A program made the translations under genes and the position numbers. Of a stretch of 62,871 nucleotides of DNA, positions 1 to 8,200 are shown piece after piece; position 1 is the stretch's first letter, and the number at the start of each line of letters is the position of its first letter. The DNA comes from a virus. The notes below the pieces were generated by a model. The model worked only from the letters and a program-made list of their open reading frames with translations, was not told the origin of the DNA and ran no database searches. The stretch lies in the IMG/VR virus record IMGVR_UViG_3300042381_000268, positions 1-62,871 of that record. One strand, given 5' to 3'.

Positions 1-134
1 TAAGCCATCAACAACGTCAACCTGGCATTTACTTGTTGAAATAAATAAGAAAATAAGTATAAGCCCTGACACATATAAGAAAGTAGAAATCTGGAAACAA
101 TTATATAAATTTTACATATACTATTACGATAAAT

Positions 135-926
135 ATGCTATCACCAAATAAAAAATCAACAAGCAATTACGAAGAACAATATAAAGATATACTTGAACAA
201 TGCATTGCATTTGGGACTGAACGTCACGACAGAACAGGCGTTGGATGTTATTCCATATTCAATGCAAGTTTGAGTATTAATTTAGGCGACGGTTTCCCTT
301 TATTAACCGGTAGAAAAATGTTTGAGAAAACATTTAAAACTGAATTTGAATGGTTCATGAATGGTGAAACCAATATACAAAGATTCAGAGATGCTGGCGT
401 AAAGATATGGGATGCTTGGGCAGATGAGAATGGAGATCTTGGGCCTGTATATGGGCATCAAATGCGCAATTTTAATGATCAAAATATAGATCAGATGCAA
501 ATGCTTATAAAGAACTTAATAGCTGATCCAGACAGCCGTAGACACATTATAAGCTTATGGAATCCTGCTCAGCTTGATCAAATGCGATTGCCTCCCTGTT
601 ATTTGTATTTCCAATTCTTTGTGGATGGCAGCTGCTTGAACATGTTTGTTGTACAAAGATCCGGTGATTTATTCTTAGGTATACCTTACGACGTGGCTTT
701 GTTTTCCCAAATACTTTTGTATGTAGCTGAAAAAACCGGTTATAAAGCTCGTAAACTGGATATTCAGATTGTAGATGCTCATGTCTATAAAACAAGTTCA
801 AAAGCAGTTATACAATATTTAGCACAAGAAACGTTTGATTTACCAAGTTATGAGTATAATAACGAAATATTAACAATTAACAATTATAAGCACGGATTGG
901 TTATTTCTGCTCCGGTGGCTGTCTAA
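135..926 (+). CDS. Thymidylate synthase-fold enzyme, probably dCMP hydroxymethylase/methylase
   Basis: 263 residues, the full length of the ThyA family. Family landmarks are intact: RTG (33-35, phosphate-binding Arg33), the DLGPVYG block (101-107), paired Arg135/Arg136, catalytic Cys155 in LPPC, QRSGD (174-178), His216/Tyr218 in DAHVY and the C-terminal APVAV closure. The family transfers a one-carbon unit from methylene-tetrahydrofolate to carbon 5 of a pyrimidine nucleotide. The Asn that selects dUMP (E. coli Asn177, in GLPFN) is Asp186 here (GIPYD). Asp at this site is characteristic of dCMP hydroxymethylases such as T4 gp42 and switches TS to dCMP in mutants, so a dCMP-modifying role is inferred. 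MazG genes follow directly. A plain thymidylate synthase with relaxed specificity remains possible. The family is certain; the substrate is inferred. Confidence 0.9.
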   Translation: MLSPNKKSTSNYEEQYKDILEQCIAFGTERHDRTGVGCYSIFNASLSINLGDGFPLLTGRKMFEKTFKTEFEWFMNGETNIQRFRDAGVKIWDAWADENGDLGPVYGHQMRNFNDQNIDQMQMLIKNLIADPDSRRHIISLWNPAQLDQMRLPPCYLYFQFFVDGSCLNMFVVQRSGDLFLGIPYDVALFSQILLYVAEKTGYKARKLDIQIVDAHVYKTSSKAVIQYLAQETFDLPSYEYNNEILTINNYKHGLVISAPVAV

Positions 927-937
927 ATAAAAAAAAT

Positions 938-1810
938 ATGGAAAAAACTAAGAATTTATACTATTTATATCATATTCCAGGGAAAAAAGTTGGAATGACG
1001 CGTAATATTTATAGAAGGGTCATATTACAACAAGGTTACAAAGATGGTGAATTTCAGATATTAGAATCTTCATATGATAAAGATTTTATAGAGGGTAAAG
1101 AAAAACATTGGCAAGAATGGTTTGGATATAAAAAAGATCTTAACTCTTATGATGACGCAAAAAAAAGTCCTATTAATCAATTTAAATTAAATAAAACTAT
1201 GTACACTAACGTAACAGATCAAACTACAACATTTAATGTTCCAGTAAACAAATTAAAAGGTTTTTTAATGGATAACCTAGGACAAACATTTGAAACAAGT
1301 TATGGCAAATATACTGTAACACCAGAGTTAGTCAGAATATTAGTAGACAATGCTCGTGAATCAATGTACCGCAATACTGCTTGTTATGTATATAATAAAG
1401 TATTATTTGAAGCAACTCAAAAAACAACGCCTAATGATGTGTATTTTGAATTACCAGAAACAACAGATAGTGTATATGATTTAATTAGGCAATGGGCAGC
1501 TGGGCGTGGTATATATACAAGCGGTGATTCTAAAACACAATATACAAAACTATGTGAAGAGTCCGGAGAATTAGCAAGAGCAATACTTAAAAACGATAAG
1601 TCTGAATTAATTGATGCTATTGGAGATATGGTTGTCGTATTAACTAATTTAGCAGCGTTAGAAGGATTAAAAATTGAAGAGTGTGTTGTATCAGCTTATG
1701 ATGTTATTAAGTCGCGACAGGGCTCTATGATCAATGGCACATTTGTTAAACAAGATTATGCGGCTACCACAGCTCCATCATTAAACAATCACATTAAAAC
1801 AACACTATAA
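938..1810 (+). CDS. MazG-type nucleotide pyrophosphohydrolase with degenerate GIY-YIG-like N-terminus
   Basis: 290 residues. The C-terminal part (about 175-275) carries the all-alpha NTP pyrophosphohydrolase signature: EESGE (207-211) followed by ELIDAIGD (223-230), whose acidic residues bind Mg and pyrophosphate. Such enzymes hydrolyse (d)NTPs to monophosphates. The N-terminal 60 residues read YYLYHIPGKKVGMTRNIYRR, resembling the start of a GIY-YIG nuclease fold without a clear catalytic set; this assignment is weak. The gene starts 11 bases after the TS-family gene, suggesting co-transcription. A dCTP-removing role alongside a dCMP-modifying enzyme would fit, but the substrate cannot be read from sequence. 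Confidence 0.75.
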   Translation: MEKTKNLYYLYHIPGKKVGMTRNIYRRVILQQGYKDGEFQILESSYDKDFIEGKEKHWQEWFGYKKDLNSYDDAKKSPINQFKLNKTMYTNVTDQTTTFNVPVNKLKGFLMDNLGQTFETSYGKYTVTPELVRILVDNARESMYRNTACYVYNKVLFEATQKTTPNDVYFELPETTDSVYDLIRQWAAGRGIYTSGDSKTQYTKLCEESGELARAILKNDKSELIDAIGDMVVVLTNLAALEGLKIEECVVSAYDVIKSRQGSMINGTFVKQDYAATTAPSLNNHIKTTL

Positions 1811-1811
1811 T

Positions 1812-2252
1812 ATGACAAAGCAAGAAATTGAATTTAGAGACCCAGTTGTACAATCTGTAGTAAATAAGTTTGTAGATAGATCTGATGTTGGCTTTGCAAA
1901 GTATGGCAAAACATTACGTGATGATAGCTCTGATGTATTTGCTTGGCTTAATCATTTGCAAGAAGAATTAATGGATGCTACATTATATTTACAAAGATTA
2001 AAAGAAGAAATAACAACATTGCGAGAAGAAAAAGCATTGCTAAGAGAACTAAACGATATTGATGTTATAGATGCTTTTATTGTAGAAGAGAAAAAAAAAC
2101 TGCCGAAAGATTTAAAAAAATTCAAGAAGAACTTGAAGGAGAAGCTTGGTCGTGGGGATAATACAGGTATAAAAAAGTTTCCAAGTGTAAATGATCCTAC
2201 TCGCTATTGTCTTGGGCGTGATTATTGGTATACAGTTGAAATAGATGATTAA
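1812..2252 (+). CDS. MazG-like phage pyrophosphohydrolase
   Basis: 146 residues. The stretch VGFAKYGKTL (27-36) followed by WLNHLQEELMDATLYLQRL (45-63) matches a common small phage protein family related to MazG, with the EELMD acidic motif. These are thought to be dNTP pyrophosphohydrolases. The middle (65-120) is a charged coiled coil, and a short C-terminal domain ends in GRDYWYTVEIDD. It starts one base after the preceding MazG gene and overlaps the next gene by 8 bases. Two MazG-type genes in tandem suggest deliberate reshaping of the nucleotide pool. Function is inferred from one motif. Confidence 0.6.
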   Translation: MTKQEIEFRDPVVQSVVNKFVDRSDVGFAKYGKTLRDDSSDVFAWLNHLQEELMDATLYLQRLKEEITTLREEKALLRELNDIDVIDAFIVEEKKKLPKDLKKFKKNLKEKLGRGDNTGIKKFPSVNDPTRYCLGRDYWYTVEIDD

Positions 2253-2691
2253 GCGATCAAAAAAGAAAGGCCCAGTAGTTGCAAAGAAGGTAATATATAA
2301 TGGTATTACCTTCGCCTCTGGTCTTGAAAAGTTTATGTATAAGTCTTTAAAGGACGCTAAAATAGAATTTAGATATGAAGGTGAATCATTTGAATTACTA
2401 CCTAGTTTTAATTTTAAAAATGAATGTTATGAACGACAATCAAATGGTAAAGGAGATTTTATAAATAGAGGAGACAAGAAAGTTCTTAATATAAAATATA
2501 CGCCAGATTTTATAGGAGAAGACTTTATAATAGAAACAAAAGGCAGAGCTAATGATTCTTTTCCTTTACGTTGGAAAATGTTTAAATACTTAATGCACTT
2601 AATGAATGACAAAAGAACATTATATAAACCGCAATCGCAATCAGAATGTTTAGAGACAGTGAAAATAATACTAGAGAAGAGAAAAGACTAG
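2245..2691 (+). CDS. PD-(D/E)XK nuclease, DUF1064-like
   Basis: 148 residues. TPDF (86-89) followed by IIETKG (95-100) is a PD-(D/E)XK metal-dependent nuclease core: Asp88, Glu97 and Lys99. The N-terminal FASGLEKFMYKSL helix with its Glu (23-35) precedes it as in DUF1064-type phage nucleases and Holliday-junction-resolvase relatives. The start overlaps the upstream stop by 8 bases. Likely acts on branched or broken DNA during replication or recombination; the substrate is unknown. Confidence 0.65.
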   Translation: MIKRSKKKGPVVAKKVIYNGITFASGLEKFMYKSLKDAKIEFRYEGESFELLPSFNFKNECYERQSNGKGDFINRGDKKVLNIKYTPDFIGEDFIIETKGRANDSFPLRWKMFKYLMHLMNDKRTLYKPQSQSECLETVKIILEKRKD

Positions 2692-2822
2692 CCCGTAAAA
2701 AATATGCTGAAAGACAATTTGATAAATGGATCAGATGGTCATTTGAAATTAAGGGCAGAATAAAATATAAGGATATATTAAATAAGCAAGAGGAATTAAA
2801 TTTAACCAATAACAATTATTAA
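2646..2822 (+). CDS. Small basic hypothetical protein
   Basis: 58 residues, overlapping the end of the nuclease gene by 46 bases in another frame. Highly charged: it begins MFRDSENNTREEKRLARKK and looks helical to the end. It fills what would otherwise be a 130-base gap and stops 2 bases before the next start, which supports it being real. No family recognised. Confidence 0.5.
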   Translation: MFRDSENNTREEKRLARKKYAERQFDKWIRWSFEIKGRIKYKDILNKQEELNLTNNNY

Positions 2823-2824
2823 TT

Positions 2825-3013
2825 ATGACAAAAAAACAAAAAGAAGTTGTGCCAACGCCATTACCGGAAGAACCACAAGGAAAAACATGGACATTCTCTA
2901 TAGGTATATATCCTGGAATACTGTTTGGTATTAGAACATACGAGGAAGTTGATTTTAAGACACATGTTTTATACCTGCCATTTATTGACTTTGCATTAGA
3001 AATAGATAATTAA
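2825..3013 (+). CDS. Hypothetical protein
   Basis: 62 residues. A charged, proline-containing N-terminus precedes a probable beta-rich domain (WTFSIGIYPGILFGIRTYEE). It sits 14 bases upstream of the ribonucleotide reductase gene in the same operon. No family recognised. Confidence 0.5.
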   Translation: MTKKQKEVVPTPLPEEPQGKTWTFSIGIYPGILFGIRTYEEVDFKTHVLYLPFIDFALEIDN

Positions 3014-3027
3014 AATAATATATAAAT

Positions 3028-4899
3028 ATGAGTTTAAGCTTAGATAAGCAAATATTAAGTGACATTACAGTATACACTAAGTATGCTAAATATTTACCGG
3101 AAAAAGAGAGAAGAGAAACCTGGGATGAATTGGTAACGCGCAACATGGAGATGCATACTGCTAAGTTCCCTAAAATGAAAGAATCAATTGAACAAGTTTA
3201 CAAGAATTTTGTATTTACTAAAAAAGTTTTACCTTCGATGCGAAGCTTACAGTTTGGTGGTAAAGCTATTGAGCTTAATAATGCTCGCGTTTATAACTGT
3301 GCTTTCCTACCTGTTGATAGTATTCATAGTTTTTCTGAGACTATGTTTCTATTGCTTGGAGGGACTGGAGTGGGTTATTCGGTCCAGAACCACCACATTG
3401 AGAAACTTCCTGAAATTAGAAAACCTAATTACAATCGTAAGAAAAAGTATGTTGTTCAGGATAGTATAATTGGTTGGGCAGACGCGGTTAAAGCTTTGTT
3501 TAAATCCTATACTGGAGGATTAACATCACATATAGAGTTTGACTTCTCCGACATAAGAGCTAAAGGAGCTTTACTATTGACCGCGGGAGGTAAAGCACCA
3601 GGCCCTGAGCCACTAAGAATTGCACTAGTAAAGATTGAAGCTGTACTACGTGAGAAAGATGATAGATCTAAACTAACAGATATTGAATGCCATGATATTC
3701 AGTGTCATATCGCTGACGCGGTTTTAGCTGGCGGTATTCGTAGAGCAGCAATGATTAGTTTGTTTGATCTTGATTCTGATGCAATGTTAAATTGTAAAGC
3801 TGGTAACTGGTGGGAAGACAATCCACAAAGAGGTAGATCTAATAACTCTGTAGTATTGTTAAGACATAAGATTGATAAGAGAACTTTCGATAAAGTATGG
3901 GAACGTATTGAAGCATCAGGATCTGGCGAGCCTGGTATTTACCTAACTAATGATAAAGACTGGGGTACAAATCCTTGTTGTGAGATTGCCTTAAGACCAT
4001 ATCAGTTTTGTAATCTTACGGAAATCAATATGGCTAATGTTGAAAATCAAGAAGACTTTAATGCTAGAGCATCCGCAGCGTCATTCATAGGCACATTGCA
4101 AGCATCGTATTCAGACTTTCATTACTTGCGTGATATATGGAAAAAAAACACAGAAAAAGATGCATTATTAGGCGTATCAATGACGGGCATTGCATCAAAA
4201 CATAACATACAATCTTTAAACTATGAAGAAGCAGCACAAACTGTTAAGGAAACAAATAATATTATTGCAGCGGCTCTTAATATCAACAAAGCGGCCAGAA
4301 CCACCGCTGTTAAGCCGGCAGGAACTACTAGCCTTGTACTTGGCACTTCTAGCGGTATTCACGCTTGGCATAACGACTATTATATTCGCCGTATGCGTTT
4401 AGGTAAGAATGAAGCAATCTATTCTTATCTCGCAATAAATCATCCAGAACTGATCGAAGATGAATATTTTAATCCAACATTACAAGCAGTTGTTTCTGTG
4501 CCTCAGAAGGCTCCGGATGGCGCCATAACGCGACATGAATCAACATTAGATTTGTTAGAGAGAGTTAAATTAATTTCTAAAGATTGGGTTAAACAAGGTC
4601 ATGATAAAGGTAATAATACTCATAATGTTTCTTGCACTGTTTCTGTGCGTGATGATGAATGGAAAATTGTTGGTGAATGGATGTGGGCAAATAAAGAGTA
4701 CTATAATGGTTTATCTGTATTGCCTTATCACGGAGGTACATATAAGCAAACGCCGTTTGAAGACTGTACTAAAGAAGTATACGAGCAGATGATGTCTACA
4801 TTACATAATGTTGATCTGTCTAAAGTAATTGAAGTACAAGACAATACTAACTTTTCAGATTCGCAAGCATGCGGAGGAGGTAATTGTGAGATTGTATAG
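3028..4899 (+). CDS. nrdJ: Adenosylcobalamin-dependent (class II) ribonucleotide reductase, monomeric type
   Basis: 623 residues. It converts ribonucleotides to deoxyribonucleotides using a B12-derived radical. NPCCEI (315-320) is the class II active-site loop: by analogy with the Lactobacillus leichmannii enzyme, Asn315, thiyl-radical Cys317 and Glu319. Cys91 (YNCAF) and Cys328 (QFCNL) would form the active-site disulfide. The tail CGGGNC (Cys615, Cys620) is the shuttle pair used for re-reduction. AGTTSLVLGTSSGIHAWH is a typical phage NrdJ segment. It is shorter than the approximately 740-residue bacterial enzyme, mostly in the N-terminal allosteric part. No small subunit or thioredoxin gene is visible, so the host must supply reductant and cobalamin. 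Confidence 0.93.
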   Translation: MSLSLDKQILSDITVYTKYAKYLPEKERRETWDELVTRNMEMHTAKFPKMKESIEQVYKNFVFTKKVLPSMRSLQFGGKAIELNNARVYNCAFLPVDSIHSFSETMFLLLGGTGVGYSVQNHHIEKLPEIRKPNYNRKKKYVVQDSIIGWADAVKALFKSYTGGLTSHIEFDFSDIRAKGALLLTAGGKAPGPEPLRIALVKIEAVLREKDDRSKLTDIECHDIQCHIADAVLAGGIRRAAMISLFDLDSDAMLNCKAGNWWEDNPQRGRSNNSVVLLRHKIDKRTFDKVWERIEASGSGEPGIYLTNDKDWGTNPCCEIALRPYQFCNLTEINMANVENQEDFNARASAASFIGTLQASYSDFHYLRDIWKKNTEKDALLGVSMTGIASKHNIQSLNYEEAAQTVKETNNIIAAALNINKAARTTAVKPAGTTSLVLGTSSGIHAWHNDYYIRRMRLGKNEAIYSYLAINHPELIEDEYFNPTLQAVVSVPQKAPDGAITRHESTLDLLERVKLISKDWVKQGHDKGNNTHNVSCTVSVRDDEWKIVGEWMWANKEYYNGLSVLPYHGGTYKQTPFEDCTKEVYEQMMSTLHNVDLSKVIEVQDNTNFSDSQACGGGNCEIV

Positions 4900-4965
4900 T
4901 TACTTAGGAACAGAATGTTGGATCTATTCATTAGCCATTAATACAAATAACTTAAATTAAATAAT

Positions 4966-5184
4966 ATGAAAGAAAGTGCATTAGTAGATATGCAAAAAAA
5001 GCAGGAGGCCATAATAAGGGTACTGCAAGAAATAATGAATGAGCAACAGCATTTGACAACATTAGCAATGGGGGTTTTAGAAACAATCAAACTAATGCCA
5101 GGATATGAAGACGCAATAAAAGTCTTAATGGAAAAAAGCAAGGCCACAAATGAAGAGCCTGAAAAACCAACACTAGAATTATAA
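4966..5184 (+). CDS. Hypothetical coiled-coil protein
   Basis: 72 residues, largely helical (MQKKQEAIIRVLQEIMNEQQ), with an acidic/proline tail. Last gene of the left plus-strand block, ending just before a bidirectional terminator. No family recognised. Confidence 0.5.
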   Translation: MKESALVDMQKKQEAIIRVLQEIMNEQQHLTTLAMGVLETIKLMPGYEDAIKVLMEKSKATNEEPEKPTLEL

Positions 5185-5190
5185 TTTAAT

Positions 5191-5226
5191 AAAAAAAGGG
5201 GACCACAAACGTGTATCCCCTTTTTA
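5191..5226. terminator. Bidirectional rho-independent terminator
   Basis: A-tract plus GGGGA (to 5202) pairs with TCCCC plus T-tract (5216-5225), giving a 10 bp stem with a 13-base loop. A run of A before and T after makes it work in both directions. It separates the convergent nucleotide-metabolism block (plus) and virion block (minus). Confidence 0.85.
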
Positions 5227-5271
5227 ATTATAGGAACTATTAGGTATGATGCCTATTATCTTTTGCTCCTA

Positions 5272-8200
5272 TTATTCGCCCATTCTTCTTTTTCTTCTTT
5301 TACGCATTTCTTCGCGTTTTTCTTTAGCTCTTTGTATTCTTCTTTCTTTTTTTTCTAAAGCTATTTTACGTCGATACACTCTTATTTCTGTTGGAGATAA
5401 GCCTTCAATACTATCTTTTAATCTTTCAGCATTTTCTCTTCTAGTCTCTTTAGCTTTTAGCAACCCTTCTTCTTTACGCGTTGCTTTAGCGGTTTCTTTT
5501 ATAAGTATATCTCCTTTTGTTCCTTCAATACCAACTGTCCAAGGAGAATAACCTAATCCCACACCAAGTCTTTGTATCGCAGTATTATCTGCATTAAACG
5601 CTTGTGATACATTCTCAACCTTATTAACTAATCGATCCATAGGGAAGTTAGTTCCAACCTCAACAAGTTTCCCTGTTACAGAATACATAGGACCTAAGTG
5701 AACTCTACCATCTTGCATAACGCCCCAACCTCTTTCAGCTATTAAGTCCTTATCGTACTTAGTTTGTTGTAATGCACTATATGTTTTTCTCAACTTAGAC
5801 CCAATTGGTGGCGACATATTTGCTGCTTCAAGAACAACCTTAGCATATTCTGCTTTTTGTTTTTTTGCTCTTTCCTCAAGGTATTTAACAACAGTATTCT
5901 TTAACGTTGCCGTAACGCCTCCAACAAAACCAGTACCTCTAAGTATACTATCTAATACTCCATTTGCAATATCAATAGCAGCATCTTCTTTTGTTTTTTT
6001 CTTTTTGTCTTTTTCTTTATCTTCCTCATCGTCATCAGCAAACAAAACCGCGAACAACCCTTGTTGTAATGTAGAGAACATAATATTCTGTACAGCTAAG
6101 TAATAAGCTATTTTAGATATATTAGTTTTAGCATCACCTCTACCATTTTTAAGATCTAGCGCAGCTTTCTTAACGATACGGGATTGCTGCATTGTAAAGT
6201 TTTGGAATACTAATAATAATCTACCTGCAGCACTCGACTGTTGTTTTGATATATCTTTTGGGTCACCAGATTGCTGTGTTTCGTCTGAAACTTTAGAAAA
6301 ATCCTGCCACGCTTTTGATTCAGCTTCTTGTTCTGTTAGCCCTTCTTTCATGTAAGAATTAATTCTATTTCTATAAAACGGAGCGCCTCCAGAAGCAATA
6401 GCGAAACTATCCGCTAATTGTGTTGGTGTATATCCAATCTTTAATAGATACGATGTTACCGCAACTACTTTATTTTTACTTCCTGCAGCAGCATTAGCAA
6501 TCTCAGCAGAAGCAACATCTTCCCTTAATCCACCACGTCTTTCTTTTAGCTTATCTGAATTCCATATACGAGCAAAGTCTTTCCAGTATTGCGGTTGATT
6601 TAAAAATGCTTTACCCGCATTAAACGGATTGTTGTCTCTCCAGTTTAAGAAGTTAACTGCTCCTAACATCTGTAAAGCAGCGGAACGAGTATTCAAGAAC
6701 ATAATCGCTCCAGTTGAACCATTTACCCAACTACTCCAAGCGGTTGTTTCTTTATCCTGCCCAAAACTTCTATTCTTACCGTTTATCATTCTGTATATAG
6801 AATCTTCTAACGCTTCTCTAACGTTTGTTCCGTAAACAGCTTCTACTTTATTCATATTAGGACCAACTAATCTGCCGTCTTCCCATTTGCCAAAAATATT
6901 TTCTGTGTTTTCAATAAACTCTGCTAAGAATTTCTTTCTACCAGAACCTTCTGTTATATTATATAGATCAGAAACAATAGTATCAGAATCCCAAAAAGTA
7001 CCTGGTGGTAACCAACCATCTTTTTGCCTACCCATTACTATTAACCCATCTTTAAATGCCGCAAGTTCTGGATCATTATTAATAAGATCAGTTAAATAAG
7101 TCACGTCTCTTTGAGATAACCCTGGAATTTCTGTGCCATATTGACTCCATATTGCAACTCGCATTGCTTGATCGTATGTAAAATCTTTATTTGGCGTTAA
7201 CTTTTCAAGGTCTTTTCTAACCTCAGGGAATGATTTTAACAATGCTTTATATTCCTTCTTAATAGATTGTCTTACCGCGTCCATCATGTTTACCCCGTTT
7301 ATATATGGAGTCATTAAAGCATTTTGGAAGAATTTCTTTTGTTCTTCACCTAACTCTCCTTTACCCATAAAATTGTAAAGTAATAATTCAAAATCCGCTG
7401 CAGATGGTGGAACATATAAGTCGAATCTGTTTTTCTTTAAACCTCTTCTCCTTGCGGTAATATCCGAGAATACTTTGTAACTTTCTACGCCCTTATTTTC
7501 TTCAATGATTCTATTGAAATCATCGGACATGGTTAAACTAAATTTAAGTTTAGCTTGCTGTATTTTTGATTTAACATCTAATACTTTTAGAGCATTTTCA
7601 ACCGCTTTAACATTTTGTATTGCATCATCAGAAAAGTAAAAGTCATTATATCCTTCCGCTGCTTTTGCAACCATCCAATCCGCTTTTGCTTGAGCCGTAC
7701 TATTGCCTAATCCGGTTATGTTTTCTAATGGTATGTTAATACCTATTGATGATAGGAATTCATGTATAGGGCCTGCCGCATCAGCAGGACGAGCTGTAAG
7801 AATAAAGAAATTTTCTGGCCCAAATTTACCAATCATCTTCTTCATCTTTTCAACCATTGGACCTGGCTTACCATCTACTACTTTACTAAATTCAGAGAAA
7901 TCAAACACTGCTCCGTCTTCCAAAAACTTAGCCCCTTCTTTAGCAAACTCTTCTGCATTTAATTTACCTTTAGAGCCATCAGGCATTGTGTATAGCACAC
8001 TACCTTTCGTTAATCCAACAGTGTCATCAAAATCAAAAACAGATATGCCCTTAGGTGATTTTGAATATTTTGTTGTTAATGAGTTTGTAACTGCGTCAAT
8101 ATTAATTCCATTTTGCGGATCATATGTTTTTGAAAATCGTACAAACCCGTCACCTAATGTTTTTACTTCCGCATTAGGGTCTAAATTTATTAAGGAGTAT

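Noticed and set aside
1-134. Gene at the left edge
   Set aside because: The window opens with TAA, possibly the stop of an upstream gene, but no frame of useful length follows; nothing can be called.
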